Shown piece after piece: positions 18,653 to 26,895 of a DNA stretch of 64,000 nt. The notes under the pieces were generated by a model, which saw only the letters and a list, made by a program, of their open reading frames with translations, did no database searches and was not told the origin of the DNA. Made by a program: the position numbers and the translations under genes. Position 1 is the first letter of the stretch. The number at the start of each line of letters is the position of its first letter. The stretch is from Erythrobacter ramosus (GTDB lineage: Bacteria; Pseudomonadota; Alphaproteobacteria; Sphingomonadales; Sphingomonadaceae). The stretch is from NCBI RefSeq assembly GCF_009828055.1, contig NZ_WTYB01000002.1, positions 124,001 to 188,000 on the forward strand. The letters run 5' to 3'.

Positions 18653-19536
18653 TGGCTGACCTCGTTCAGCAACCGCTGGTGATGGAGTGCACCGGGTGGG
18701 ACGGCTATCGCCTGCTCGACAGCGGGTTGGGGCGCAAGTGGGAGGCCTTCGGCCAGCGCGCCTTCATTCGGCCCGAACCCCAGGCGATGTGGCACCCGCG
18801 CCTGCCTGATTGGCCCGCAGCGGGCGAGTTCATCCCCGGCTCGGACGAAGATGGCGGCGGCCGCTGGCAATTCCGTGAGCGCCTGCCCGATGATGGCTGG
18901 CCGCTAGCGTGGAACGACGTGCGCTTCACCGCGCGCCCGACCCCCTTCCGCCATCTGCAATTCTTCCCCGACATGGCCCCGGTGTGGGACTGGATGCGCG
19001 CACAGCTGGGCGACATGACCGAGGCGGAAACGCTCAACCTGTTCGGCTATACCGGCCTTGGCACGCTGGCGTTGTCGCGGCACGGCAAGGCCACCCATGT
19101 CGATGCCTCGAAGAAATCCGTGGCTCAGGCGCGCGAGAACGCTGTGCTCTCGGACATGGCCGAACGTCCGATCCGCTGGCTCACCGATGACGCTGCCAAG
19201 TTCACCGCACGCGAGGTGCGGCGGCAGAAGCGCTATGACGGGATCATCCTCGATCCCCCCAAGTTCGGGCGCGGGCCGGATGGTGAAGTGTGGCGGCTGG
19301 AGGAACATCTCGCTGGGCTCGTCACCGATTGCGCACGGCTGCTCGACAACAACAGCCGGTTCCTATTCCTCACCGTCTATGCCGTGCGGATGAGCAGCCT
19401 GGCGATTGCGGGCCTGCTGGAAGAGGCGCTTTCGCACCTCCCGGGCCGGATCGAGCATGGCGACCTCGCCGTGCGTGAGGAAGGCGAGGGCGGGCGCTTG
19501 CTCCCCACTGCGATCTTTGCACGCTGGAGCCGCTAG
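18652..19536 (+). CDS. class I SAM-dependent methyltransferase (RlmI-like)
   Basis: This 294-residue protein has the Rossmann SAM-binding motif TLNLFGYTGLGTLALSRHG near residues 127-145. The acidic loop THVDASKKSVAQARENA and the catalytic-site motif YDGIILDPPKFGRGP follow. The DPPKF motif and layout resemble RlmI-type 23S rRNA cytosine methyltransferases, though the usual PUA domain is absent and the first 100 residues are different. The target is therefore unproven. Its start shares one base with the thrC stop. Confidence 0.85.
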   Translation: MADLVQQPLVMECTGWDGYRLLDSGLGRKWEAFGQRAFIRPEPQAMWHPRLPDWPAAGEFIPGSDEDGGGRWQFRERLPDDGWPLAWNDVRFTARPTPFRHLQFFPDMAPVWDWMRAQLGDMTEAETLNLFGYTGLGTLALSRHGKATHVDASKKSVAQARENAVLSDMAERPIRWLTDDAAKFTAREVRRQKRYDGIILDPPKFGRGPDGEVWRLEEHLAGLVTDCARLLDNNSRFLFLTVYAVRMSSLAIAGLLEEALSHLPGRIEHGDLAVREEGEGGRLLPTAIFARWSR

Positions 19537-19595
19537 GCGCCCGCCCGTCAGGACTGCACTGGACTTCGCTGCCCCATCCTGCCAACGGCCTCGCG

Positions 19596-19982
19596 ATGCG
19601 CGATACCCTTACCCTTGAAGTCAATGATCTCGTCGTCGATGTCCTGACCGGCATCTATTCTGAGGAGACCGGCAAGCCCCAGCCGCTGCGCATCTCAATC
19701 GCGGCGCGTTACCAGATCGCGGATCGCTACGAACCCGACACCCCGCTTGATGCGTCCAAGAACTACATGGACCTGAAGTTCGCCGCCTCGGGCGGGTTGC
19801 CGCAGGGCGTGCATTTCAAGCTGATCGAGGCGGTGGCGGATCACATCTGCACCACGCTGTTCGTGCAGGACGCGCGGGTGGAGGCGGTGACGATCAAGAT
19901 CGTCAAGCTCGCCATCGCCGAAGCCAACGAGCAGATCGGAATCACCCTTCACCGCGAACGGCCTGCGGCCCACGGGGCGTGA
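19596..19982 (+). CDS. folB: dihydroneopterin aldolase
   Basis: FolB splits 7,8-dihydroneopterin to 6-hydroxymethyl-dihydropterin in folate synthesis. The 128-residue protein opens with LTLEVNDLVVDVLTGIYSEE, the substrate-binding strand of the family. It has the Tyr-Asp motif DASKNYMDLKFAAS and FKLIEAVADHICTTLF, where the catalytic lysine aligns. Its end is joined to the next gene by 4 bp. No other folate gene is close by. Confidence 0.9.
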   Translation: MRDTLTLEVNDLVVDVLTGIYSEETGKPQPLRISIAARYQIADRYEPDTPLDASKNYMDLKFAASGGLPQGVHFKLIEAVADHICTTLFVQDARVEAVTIKIVKLAIAEANEQIGITLHRERPAAHGA

Positions 19983-19986
19983 GCCG

Positions 19987-20304
19987 ATGATGCGGCATAT
20001 CGAGGTCGGACTGCTGCCCGACAATGCGCTGGATGCGGCAGGCGCGTTCATGGCCTTCCACCTCGAAGCCGCGCGTGCAGCCTTGGCGGAGGCGCAGACC
20101 ACCGCGCTCGCGATCATCCTGCCGCCCGCTGCCCACGATCACCGCGATTGGCGGCTGGCGCTCGCCCGCGATCTGGCCCGCGAAGCTGCGCCCAAGCGGG
20201 TCAATGTGGTTGCCGGCCTTGAAGGCGAGGCGCGAACTGCGACGTTACGCTTTTTGTCAGATGCGCCCGGGGTGACAGGGCAGTATCTCGTGTGCCATGA
20301 ATGA
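19987..20304 (+). CDS. small Rossmann-like domain protein
   Basis: This 105-residue protein alternates helices and hydrophobic strands: HIEVGLLPDNALDAAGAF, TTALAIILPPAAHDHRDW and RVNVVAGLEGEARTATL, ending PGVTGQYLVCHE. The pattern looks like part of an NAD(P)-type Rossmann fold, as in the C-terminal end of short-chain dehydrogenases, without the glycine-rich nucleotide motif or catalytic Tyr-Lys. It lies 4 bp after folB and its end overlaps the moaA start by 8 bp. I do not know its function; context suggests a pterin-related role. Confidence 0.72.
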   Translation: MMRHIEVGLLPDNALDAAGAFMAFHLEAARAALAEAQTTALAIILPPAAHDHRDWRLALARDLAREAAPKRVNVVAGLEGEARTATLRFLSDAPGVTGQYLVCHE

Positions 20305-21364
20305 CAATGTGCCGCGCAACCCTCCTCGCAAACCTGATCTGATCGTTCTGCGCGACGCGGCGGAAAGCCCGCCGCCGCTGATCGACAGCTTCCAGCGTCG
20401 CATCACCTATCTGCGCCTGTCGGTGACTGACCGCTGCGATCTGCGCTGTTCGTACTGCATGCCCGAGCGGATGACCTTCCTGCCCAAGAAGGACGTCCTT
20501 AGCCTCGAGGAACTCTATGATCTCGCCACCGGCTTCATCGCCCGCGGCGTCACCAAAATCCGCATCACCGGCGGCGAGCCGCTGGTGCGGCGCGATATCA
20601 TCGACCTGTTCACCGCATTGGGCCGCAGGCTGGGGCATGATCTGGCCGAATTGACGCTGACCACCAATGGCACCCAGCTGGCCGAGCACGCTGAGGCGCT
20701 GGCCAAGGCAGGCGTGCGGCGGGTGAACGTCTCGCTCGATACCCTCGACCGTGCGAAATTTTCCGAACTGACCCGGCGCGATGCGCTGCCGCAGGTGCTC
20801 GAAGGGATCGCCGCGGCCAAGGCGGCGGGGCTCAAGGTAAAATTGAACGCCGTGGCGCTGAAGGGCGTCAACGAAGGTGAATTGCCCGATCTGATCGCCT
20901 GGGGCCATGCTCAGGGCCACGACGTGACACTGATTGAGGTCATGCCCTTGGGCGATGTCGAGGAGGAGCGGCTTGACCAATATCTCCCGCTCGATGATGT
21001 CCGCGCCGCGCTGGAGCAGCGCTGGGAGCTGAAGGACATGGCGTTTTCGACCGGCGGCCCGGCCCGCTATGTCGAGGTGGCCGAGACCGGGGGCAGGCTG
21101 GGCCTCATCACCCCGCACACCAACAATTTCTGCTCGGGCTGCAACCGGCTGCGGGTGACCGCGACCGGGCAGCTCTACCCCTGCCTCGGCGGAGGCGAGC
21201 GAGTCGATCTGCGCGCCGCGCTGCGGTCTGACGCGCCGGAGGAGAACCTCGCCGCCGCCCTCAACGAGGCGCTGCGGATCAAGCCGGAAAAGCACCACTT
21301 CCGCATGGACGCGCGCGGCGCCGATCCGGCGACCGCGCGGCATATGTCGATGACGGGGGGCTGA
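20297..21364 (+). CDS. moaA: GTP 3',8-cyclase
   Basis: MoaA is a radical-SAM enzyme that starts molybdenum cofactor synthesis by cyclising GTP. The 355-residue protein has the radical-SAM cluster motif CDLRCSYCMPE and the SAM-binding ITGGEPLVRRD. The C-terminal second cluster site is NNFCSGCNRLRVTATGQLYPC, and the C-terminal GG tail (MSMTGG) needed for activity is intact. It leads a three-gene operon with moaD and moaE. Confidence 0.96.
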   Translation: MNDNVPRNPPRKPDLIVLRDAAESPPPLIDSFQRRITYLRLSVTDRCDLRCSYCMPERMTFLPKKDVLSLEELYDLATGFIARGVTKIRITGGEPLVRRDIIDLFTALGRRLGHDLAELTLTTNGTQLAEHAEALAKAGVRRVNVSLDTLDRAKFSELTRRDALPQVLEGIAAAKAAGLKVKLNAVALKGVNEGELPDLIAWGHAQGHDVTLIEVMPLGDVEEERLDQYLPLDDVRAALEQRWELKDMAFSTGGPARYVEVAETGGRLGLITPHTNNFCSGCNRLRVTATGQLYPCLGGGERVDLRAALRSDAPEENLAAALNEALRIKPEKHHFRMDARGADPATARHMSMTGG

Positions 21365-21365
21365 G

Positions 21366-21617
21366 TTGGCTACCATCGTGATGCTCGGCAAGCTCGCCGA
21401 TCTGGCACAGGCGGCCACCATCGATTTGCCGCTTCCGCTGTCTAAGCCGCTCGATTGGGAGGGGCTCAAGGCCGCGCTGCCGTCTGCGCTGGCCGAGGCG
21501 CTCGACGATCCGCGTATCCGCGTGGCGATCAACGGCGCGCTGCTGCCCAACAAAGCGAAATTGCAGGCCGGCGCGGGTGACGAGATCGCGCTGCTCCCGC
21601 CGGTATCGGGGGGCTGA
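21366..21617 (+). CDS. moaD: molybdopterin synthase sulfur carrier subunit
   Basis: MoaD carries the thiocarboxylate sulfur for molybdopterin synthase. The 83-residue ubiquitin-fold protein ends in the required Gly-Gly (LLPPVSGG). The start is TTG at 21366, one base after the moaA stop. The next ATG would remove part of the first beta strand (MATIVMLGKLADLAQ), so the TTG is preferred. Its last base is shared with the moaE start. Confidence 0.92.
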   Translation: MATIVMLGKLADLAQAATIDLPLPLSKPLDWEGLKAALPSALAEALDDPRIRVAINGALLPNKAKLQAGAGDEIALLPPVSGG

Positions 21618-22078
21618 TGCGCGATATCCGCCTGCTCGATCAGATGTTCCTGCCCGGCCTGCTGATCGGCCCGTTCACGCAGGCCAACAAGGGGCTGGGC
21701 GGGGTGTGCACCTTTGTGGGCGAGGTTCGGTACGATGAAGGCGTCGAAGCGCTCGAACTCACCCATTACGAGCCGCTGACTCTGCCGGGGATGCATGCCC
21801 TGGCCGACCGGGCGTTCGAACGCTTCACGCTGATGGGTCTGCTGATGGTTCACCGCGTCGGCCAGATGCGCCCCGGTGAGCCGATCGTTTGCGTCTCTGC
21901 CGCCGCGCTCCACCGCCGTGATGCGATCGACGCGGTCGATTTCTGCATGGATCACCTCAAAAGCGCCGCATGGTTCTGGAAGCGCGAGAAGCGCGCCACC
22001 CAAAACGGGGAAAGCGAATGGCATTGGATCGAGCCGCGCGAACAGGACCACAGCGATCTCGCCCGCTGGGAAAGTTGA
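21617..22078 (+). CDS. moaE: molybdopterin synthase catalytic subunit
   Basis: MoaE is the large subunit of molybdopterin synthase. The 153-residue protein has GGVCTFVGEVRYDEG at the N-terminus, LTHYEPLTLPGMHALAD, and the active-site region MVHRVGQMRPGEPIVCVS. The catalytic lysines are in DHLKSAAWFWKREKR. It overlaps moaD by one base and ends two bases before an FNR-type site that serves the next gene. Confidence 0.95.
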   Translation: MRDIRLLDQMFLPGLLIGPFTQANKGLGGVCTFVGEVRYDEGVEALELTHYEPLTLPGMHALADRAFERFTLMGLLMVHRVGQMRPGEPIVCVSAAALHRRDAIDAVDFCMDHLKSAAWFWKREKRATQNGESEWHWIEPREQDHSDLARWES

Positions 22079-22079
22079 T

Positions 22080-22093
22080 TTGATCCGGGTCAA
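22080..22093 (+). promoter_or_regulatory. FNR-type operator box
   Basis: The sequence TTGATCCGGGTCAA is a dyad matching the FNR/FnrL consensus TTGAT-N4-ATCAA at all but one base. Its centre lies about 61 bases before the ATG at 22148. If transcription begins near 22128 the box sits at -41.5, the class II activation position, with weak -10-like bases (GCTAAT, 22114-22119) between. A Crp/Fnr regulator is encoded 0.5 kb downstream. The regulatory link is inferred. Confidence 0.65.
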
Positions 22094-22147
22094 AGCGAGG
22101 CCCTGCGCCGCACGCTAATCATGCCTCCAACATCAAGGAGGATCACC

Positions 22148-22585
22148 ATGAGCCACATCGTCCACGACCTTATCGCCCGCGGCGATGCCCGCGTTGTTGC
22201 CGCGCCCGTCGAAGCATCCCTTCGCCATCAGGTCGAAGCCGACCGCAATTTCGGCCTCCCCACCGCGCTCTATGGCGCGACCGTTGGCTGCTATCTCGGC
22301 TTTCTGGTGATTGTCGGAACGGCCTTTGCCAACCCGGTGCTGGCGATCCCGATGGCGATTATCGTGCTGCTGATCGTGGCGGCCTTTGCGGTCCCGGCCG
22401 TCTGGACGCGGCTGCGGGACAATGTCTCCGAACCCCAGACGCTCGGCGAGTTCGAGACGCGCGGGATCATGACCAACACTGGGCGCCTGGCGCCGCGCGA
22501 TGCGACCATTCAGGTGCTGATCCTGCCGGTGCTGCTGGTGGTGTGGGGCCTCGCCGTGGCGCTGATCGCCGCGATTGTAACCTGA
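22148..22585 (+). CDS. three-TM membrane protein of unknown function
   Basis: The start ATG 22148 has an excellent ribosome-binding site AAGGAGGA at 22135-22142, so the upstream ATG at 22121 is rejected. The 145-residue protein has a soluble N-terminus and three hydrophobic segments at about 39-60, 62-84 and 121-143, with a polar loop (TRLRDNVSEPQTLGEFETRG) between the second and third. I recognise no family. An FNR-type box upstream suggests induction at low oxygen. Confidence 0.82.
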   Translation: MSHIVHDLIARGDARVVAAPVEASLRHQVEADRNFGLPTALYGATVGCYLGFLVIVGTAFANPVLAIPMAIIVLLIVAAFAVPAVWTRLRDNVSEPQTLGEFETRGIMTNTGRLAPRDATIQVLILPVLLVVWGLAVALIAAIVT

Positions 22586-22596
22586 CAAGCTCCCCT

Positions 22597-22631
22597 CGGG
22601 GCGGCGGACCCACTCCCAAGCCGCCGCCCCG
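22597..22631. terminator. bidirectional hairpin between convergent genes
   Basis: CGGGGCGGCGG at 22597-22607 pairs perfectly with CCGCCGCCCCG at 22621-22631 around a 13-base loop. It lies between the stop codons of the membrane protein gene (22585) and the convergent FNR-type gene (22637). There is no long T-run on either side, so it may act as a hairpin barrier rather than a classic intrinsic terminator. Confidence 0.55.
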
Positions 22632-22636
22632 AACCC

Positions 22637-23326
22637 TTATCGTCCCGATATGTCCTGCAACATTGTCGCATCCAGCAGCGCGATGCCGCGCTTACCCTCG
22701 CGCCGGATCGCGCCCATGTCTTCCAGTTCGCCGAGCTTGCGGCTCACCGTCTCGATCGTCAGGCCGAGCATGTTGGCGATCTCGCCGCGGGTCAGCGGCA
22801 GTTCGAAATATTGCGCGAGATGGCATGAGCTTTCACTCGCCGCCCCGGCAAAATCATGGAGCAGAGCCGCCAGCCGCGCCTCGGCGCTGGCGTGGCCAGT
22901 GAGTTCCAGCAGATTGCGAGTCGCCAGCAGATCGGCCTGGCTGCGGCGCAGCAGCGCGCGGGCAAGCGCGGGGTAATCCTCGATCGCGCGCTCGATGTCG
23001 CGCTTGGCAAAAGTGCACAGGCGGCTTTCGGTCAGCGCCACTACATCGTGATGCGCAAAGGGCGCGAACAGCTCGCCGATGAAGCCCGCCGGGTGGACGA
23101 GGGCGAGGATTTGTTCGTTGCCGTCCTGATCGATGGCTGAAACCTTGAGCGCACCCGATTGCAACGTCGCGCAGGCGGCCTCTTCATCGCCTGCGGCAAA
23201 CAGCATCTCGCCGCGTTTCAGCGTCCGAGTGCGACCGGCGGCGGCCATCGCGTCGCGTTCTTCCGGGGTCAGCACCGCGCAGGCGGCAGTTTCCTTGACC
23301 GGACAGGTGCTGCACGCAAGATTCAT
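22637..23326 (-). CDS. Crp/Fnr family regulator, FnrL-like
   Basis: From ATG 23326 the protein has 229 residues. The N-terminal CSTCPVKETAAC gives Cys5, Cys8 and Cys16, and Cys104 in SRLCTFAKRD can supply the fourth ligand, the spacing of FnrL-type [4Fe-4S] oxygen sensors. A cyclic-nucleotide-fold domain is followed by the helix-turn-helix GEIANMLGLTIETVSRKLGE, with Glu192, Ser195 and Arg196, the residues that read TTGAT half-sites in FNR. The start overlaps the upstream lipoprotein stop by 4 bp (ATGA); an earlier ATG at 23344 is less likely. It should activate genes under low oxygen. Confidence 0.9.
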   Translation of the reverse strand: MNLACSTCPVKETAACAVLTPEERDAMAAAGRTRTLKRGEMLFAAGDEEAACATLQSGALKVSAIDQDGNEQILALVHPAGFIGELFAPFAHHDVVALTESRLCTFAKRDIERAIEDYPALARALLRRSQADLLATRNLLELTGHASAEARLAALLHDFAGAASESSCHLAQYFELPLTRGEIANMLGLTIETVSRKLGELEDMGAIRREGKRGIALLDATMLQDISGR

Positions 23327-23823
23327 GATCCCATAGCCTTCCATAGCCGCGCGATCCCCTCGTCCTCACGGGCGAGCAGAGCGGCGATTTCGGTTTGCAT
23401 CTGGCTGAGCGCCGGATCGGGGCTGAGCGCGGCGGCGGCTTCAGCCGCAAGCGTGTCGAGCGCGGCCAGCGTGCCAGCGGTCGCGCCGCGCTTCGAGTCC
23501 AGATCGGCCAGCGCCACCAAGGCGGCTGCGCGCGATGCGCTTTCGAATGGCTGACCGGCGGCGCCGCGCACGAGTCGCCCGGCGTCATCCTCGCGGGCCA
23601 GAAAGGCCGCGTGCGACGCCGTGGCAGCGCCGCGTAACTCAGCAAGGCGAGCCGCGGGCGTGGCCGGGCGAATCACTTGGGGCGGGGCAGGGGTTTCGGG
23701 TGCGGGGCCGCTTTCGAACGGGCGCATCGCCAGCGATGGATAGCGTCCCGCATCCGCGGCGCACCCCGTCAGCGCCGCGACAAGCAGCACCAGACCCAGC
23801 GTATTTTTCGAATTTGCCTGCAT
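23323..23823 (-). CDS. lipoprotein of unknown function
   Basis: Starting at ATG 23823, the 166-residue precursor has the signal TLGLVLLVAALTGC with lipobox LTGC, predicting an outer- or inner-membrane lipoprotein. The mature part is Ala/Pro-rich and then helical (ARLAELRGAATASHAAFLA, ALSQMQTEIAALLA). I see no known domain. It is cotranscribed with the FNR-type regulator downstream, an arrangement that could be incidental or mark oxygen-linked envelope function. Confidence 0.75.
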   Translation of the reverse strand: MQANSKNTLGLVLLVAALTGCAADAGRYPSLAMRPFESGPAPETPAPPQVIRPATPAARLAELRGAATASHAAFLAREDDAGRLVRGAAGQPFESASRAAALVALADLDSKRGATAGTLAALDTLAAEAAAALSPDPALSQMQTEIAALLAREDEGIARLWKAMGS

Positions 23824-23923
23824 AAAAATCCCATGTCCTGTTAGCATGACACTCAGGGATGGCAAAGAGACCTCACACTAGGCCGCGTTATCCTTTTTGG
23901 GCGGCTTTCCCACCAAGCGGGCG

Positions 23924-23952
23924 TTGACTTGGCTCAGCCTTTCCCCTAACGG
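23924..23952 (+). promoter_or_regulatory. possible rplU-rpmA promoter
   Basis: TTGACT (23924-23929, 5/6 match to -35) is followed 17 bp later by TAACGG (23947-23952), a poor -10. The gap 23824-24058 also serves the divergent lipoprotein gene, and I see no other coding frame in it. Confidence 0.3.
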
Positions 23953-24058
23953 CACGCATCTTTCCGGGGCTGCATCCGCGCACGCCTCGCATTGCCGTTC
24001 GGTTGGCTTGGCGTTTCCTGGCTGTTCCCGATTGGCTCAGACACGAGAGTATAAAGCC

Positions 24059-24439
24059 ATGTTCGCTGTAGTGCGCACTGGCGGCAAACAGTACCGCGTT
24101 GCCGCCGGAGACAAGATTGCCGTTGAAAAGCTCGCTGGCGAAGCCGGTGACACCATCACGCTGGGCGACATCCTGCTCGCCGGCGAAGGCGACGATCTCG
24201 CCGACGCGAGCAAGGTGACCGTTTCGGCGGAAATCATCGCTCAGGCCAAGAGCGAGAAGGTGATCGTTTTCAAGAAGCGTCGCCGTCACAACTATCGCCG
24301 CAAGAACGGCCATCGCCAGCAGATGACTCTGCTGCGCATCATGTCGGTCGGCGCTGCCGAAGAGAAGCCGGCTAAGAAGGCCGCCGCGAAGAAGACCAAG
24401 ACCGAAGCGCCGGCTGAAGCCGCGGCATCGGCCGAATAA
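24059..24439 (+). CDS. rplU: 50S ribosomal protein L21
   Basis: L21 binds 23S rRNA in the large subunit. The protein starts [18 protein letters not shown], the family hallmark, and includes [20 protein letters not shown]. It is 126 residues because of a Lys/Ala-rich C-terminal tail ([19 protein letters not shown]) beyond the usual ~103, as in many alphaproteobacteria. Longer in-frame starts as far upstream as 23897 are rejected because the conserved start is clear. It precedes rpmA by 14 bp. Confidence 0.97.
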   Translation: MFAVVRTGGKQYRVAAGDKIAVEKLAGEAGDTITLGDILLAGEGDDLADASKVTVSAEIIAQAKSEKVIVFKKRRRHNYRRKNGHRQQMTLLRIMSVGAAEEKPAKKAAAKKTKTEAPAEAAASAE

Positions 24440-24453
24440 GGAGCGACTGAACC

Positions 24454-24723
24454 ATGGCACATAAGAAAGCAGGCGGTTCGTCGCGTAACGGTCGTGATTC
24501 GGCCGGTCGTCGCCTCGGCGTGAAGAAGTTCGGCGGTCAGGAAGTGATCGGCGGCAACATTATCATCCGTCAGCGCGGCACCCGCGTCTATCCCGGCGTC
24601 AATGTCGGCATGGGCAAGGATCACACGCTCTATTCGCTCGCCGAAGGCGTGGTGCGATTCCACTCGGGCAAGCTCGGCCGCAAATACGTCAGCGTAGATG
24701 CGATGGCCGAAGCCGCCGAATAA
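24454..24723 (+). CDS. rpmA: 50S ribosomal protein L27
   Basis: L27 sits near the peptidyl transferase centre. The 89-residue protein begins [20 protein letters not shown], with the conserved flexible N-terminus that reaches the P-site t[19 protein letters not shown] follows. It has the ribosome-binding site AAGGAG in the short gap after rplU. A strong intrinsic terminator follows. Confidence 0.98.
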   Translation: MAHKKAGGSSRNGRDSAGRRLGVKKFGGQEVIGGNIIIRQRGTRVYPGVNVGMGKDHTLYSLAEGVVRFHSGKLGRKYVSVDAMAEAAE

Positions 24724-24765
24724 GCCGACGATTCGATAAAGGGATCGTCCGGCAAGGATGGTCCC

Positions 24766-24835
24766 GGCAGGTGCAAAACCTGCCATAAGAGGGAGACAGG
24801 ACCGTCCTCATCAGAGGGGGTCCGTCTCCCTTTTT
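24766..24835 (+). terminator. tandem hairpins ending rplU-rpmA, with intrinsic terminator
   Basis: The first hairpin pairs GGCAGGT (24766-24772) with ACCTGCC (24778-24784). The second pairs AGGGAGAC plus GGACC (24790-24803, one bulged A) with GGTCC plus GTCTCCCT (24819-24831) and is followed by TTTTT, a textbook Rho-independent terminator. Confidence 0.9.
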
Positions 24836-24934
24836 GCTTTCTCCCTCACCAGCCGCGCGAATCACAAAGTTTCGCGGCCATGAAATTGTCATGCGTTGCC
24901 CCTAGGGGTGCGCCGGGCGAGGAAGGGAGTTCTC

Positions 24935-25471
24935 GTGTTCCATCGCAGCCAAAGACTGTTCCTGAGACCCGCATTCCCCGAGGATTGCGAAGCCATTCTG
25001 GCGGGCATCAATGACGAGGCGGTCGTGCGCAATCTGGCGCGGGCGCCGTGGCCCTATGGCTTGGACGATGCGCGCGCCTTCGCCACGCTGCCGCAGGATA
25101 TGCGCCTGCCGCACTTCCTCGTGACCCTGCCCGGCGTTGGCGTGATCGGTTCGGCCGGGATGGGCGAGCATGAAGGCCAACCCGAGATCGGGTACTGGAT
25201 CGCGCGTGACCACTGGGGCCGCGGCTATGCCACTGAAGCGGCAGGCGCAGTGTTGCGGATTGCCCGCACGCTGGGCCATAGGCGGGTGACGGCGGGCCAC
25301 TTCGTCGACAATCCCGCCTCGGGCAAGGTGCTGCGTAAGCTCGGCTTCGTGCCGACGGGCCGGACGGGCGGTCGGCATAGCCTGGCGCGCGGCGGCGCGG
25401 TCGAATCGGTCGAGTACGCGCTCGATCTGGAGGCGGACATGGACCCGGCCCCGTTTGCCCGCGCGGCCTGA
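24935..25471 (+). CDS. GNAT family N-acetyltransferase (RimJ/RimL-like)
   Basis: A GTG at 24935 with the strong site AGGAAGGGAG (24920-24929) is taken as the start, giving 178 residues beginning MFHRSQRLFLRPAF. The ATG at 24896 lacks such a site. The acetyl-CoA binding motif is YWIARDHWGRGYATEAAGAVL, followed by VDNPASGKVLRKLGFVPTG. These are the RimJ/RimL-type GNAT signatures of enzymes that acetylate protein or small-molecule amines. The substrate is unknown. Confidence 0.88.
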   Translation: MFHRSQRLFLRPAFPEDCEAILAGINDEAVVRNLARAPWPYGLDDARAFATLPQDMRLPHFLVTLPGVGVIGSAGMGEHEGQPEIGYWIARDHWGRGYATEAAGAVLRIARTLGHRRVTAGHFVDNPASGKVLRKLGFVPTGRTGGRHSLARGGAVESVEYALDLEADMDPAPFARAA

Positions 25472-25532
25472 CACCGCGCCCACCTCCCGGCACCTTGTTC
25501 GCAACCGCAAAACCGATTAGTGCGGCGCTCCT

Positions 25533-26129
25533 ATGGTCAGTCGCAAACGGTTAACGCCCGAGGAATCCCGCAGTTCTGCGCTCGCCGCTGCGCGTGCGCT
25601 GCTGATCGAGACCGGGCCTCAGGCGGTGACGCTGAAGGCGGTCTCGGCCCGGATCGGGCGCACACACGCGAACTTGCTGCACCATTTCGGCTCGGCATCG
25701 GGTCTGCAAAAGGCGCTGGCCGAACACATCGCGCGCACTGTGTGCGAGACGATCCTGCAAGCCGTTCACGCCAGCCGCGCCGGGATGGGTTCAGCGCGTG
25801 AAGTGGTGGATCTGGCCTTCGATGCCTTCGACCGCGAAGGCGCGGGCGCGCTGACCAGCTGGATGCTGCTGACCGGCAATGATGACGCGCTGGATCCGAT
25901 CATCTCGACCATCCATGAACTGCTGGATGAGCTCACTCCGGATGAGCCGGAGGAGCATCTGGCCGAGCGGCGGCTGCACCGCGACACGCTGTCGCTGGTG
26001 CTGATGGCATTGGGCGATGCACTGATCGGCGGGGCGCTGGCTAAGTCGCTCGAACTGCCGCGCGATGCCGCGCGTGAGCGGGCGACGGCGATGCTCGAAG
26101 CGAGCCTCGCCGGCCACCAGCAGGCTTAG
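25533..26129 (+). CDS. TetR/AcrR family transcriptional regulator
   Basis: This 198-residue protein has an N-terminal helix-turn-helix: SSALAAARALLIETGPQAV, TLKAVSARIGRTHANLLHHF and GSASGLQKALAEHIA. The C-terminal ligand-binding domain has no recognisable specificity. No efflux or catabolic gene is adjacent, so the target cannot be inferred. It meets ygfZ tail to tail, sharing 4 bp. Confidence 0.88.
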   Translation: MVSRKRLTPEESRSSALAAARALLIETGPQAVTLKAVSARIGRTHANLLHHFGSASGLQKALAEHIARTVCETILQAVHASRAGMGSAREVVDLAFDAFDREGAGALTSWMLLTGNDDALDPIISTIHELLDELTPDEPEEHLAERRLHRDTLSLVLMALGDALIGGALAKSLELPRDAARERATAMLEASLAGHQQA

Positions 26130-26857
26130 GCTTCGCTTGTCACGCCCGCGCGCTGCCAGACCGGCAGAGCAGCGGGATCGAGGTTCTCCACCCGCAGGTG
26201 ATCCACCGCCAGCCCGAGCGCGGGATAGGCCGCCACACGCCGCACCTCGTCCGATGCGGCCAGCGGCACCACGACGAGCCGCCGGTTGACCTTCTGCCGC
26301 CAGTTCATCCGGGCGGTGTTCTCCTGACCGACATAGCAGCCCTTGGTGAAGCTGACGCCGTTCAGTTCGACTGCGTTGGTTTCCAGCCACAGGATATCGC
26401 CCAGTTCCCCGCGCCCCTCGGGCACACCGAGCGACAGGCGGTGGGCGAGCCATGCAGCATCGGCGCTCTCACCGCCCGCCGGGGCGAGCCAGCGATAGCC
26501 GAGGTCTGGTAGGCGCGGATCGGGAACCGCTCCCGGCTCTTCCACGGAACTCCAATGCACCGCCAGCGCATCCTCGCGCGTGATCGCGATCTTCCGGCGC
26601 AGTCGGTACATCGACAGGCGCTTGACCAGATCATCCGCCAGCGCGGCCTCGCAATCCAGCAACAGGCCCGCCGGGTCGGCCCACACCAGAAAGTCGAACA
26701 AGTGCTTGCCCTGTGCGCTGAGCAGCGCAGCGTAGCAGGGCAATGGCCCGGCTGTGTCATTGGTGACGAGGCCTTGCAGGAAGGCGGCGACATCCTCGCC
26801 CTCTTCCAAGGGGGAGAGGCGGATCAGCGCGCGGGCGGTCAAATGGGTTGCAGTCAT
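26126..26857 (-). CDS. ygfZ: YgfZ-type folate-binding Fe-S cluster repair protein
   Basis: YgfZ (IBA57) proteins use tetrahydrofolate and help assemble or repair certain Fe-S enzymes, including MiaB. The 243-residue protein has the signature SFTKGCYVGQENTARM with the conserved Cys of KGCYxGQE. The N-terminal FLQGLVTNDTAGP is typical of the GcvT-like fold. It diverges from pyrC across 38 bp. Confidence 0.92.
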   Translation of the reverse strand: MTATHLTARALIRLSPLEEGEDVAAFLQGLVTNDTAGPLPCYAALLSAQGKHLFDFLVWADPAGLLLDCEAALADDLVKRLSMYRLRRKIAITREDALAVHWSSVEEPGAVPDPRLPDLGYRWLAPAGGESADAAWLAHRLSLGVPEGRGELGDILWLETNAVELNGVSFTKGCYVGQENTARMNWRQKVNRRLVVVPLAASDEVRRVAAYPALGLAVDHLRVENLDPAALPVWQRAGVTSEA

Positions 26858-26895
26858 GCGTGACAGATAGGCACCCGCAAAGCTAAGGGGAAGCC

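Noticed and set aside
20201..22093. 630-residue minus-strand frame opposite moaA-moaE
   Set aside because: It is a GC-skew shadow of the confident moa genes, with no motifs.
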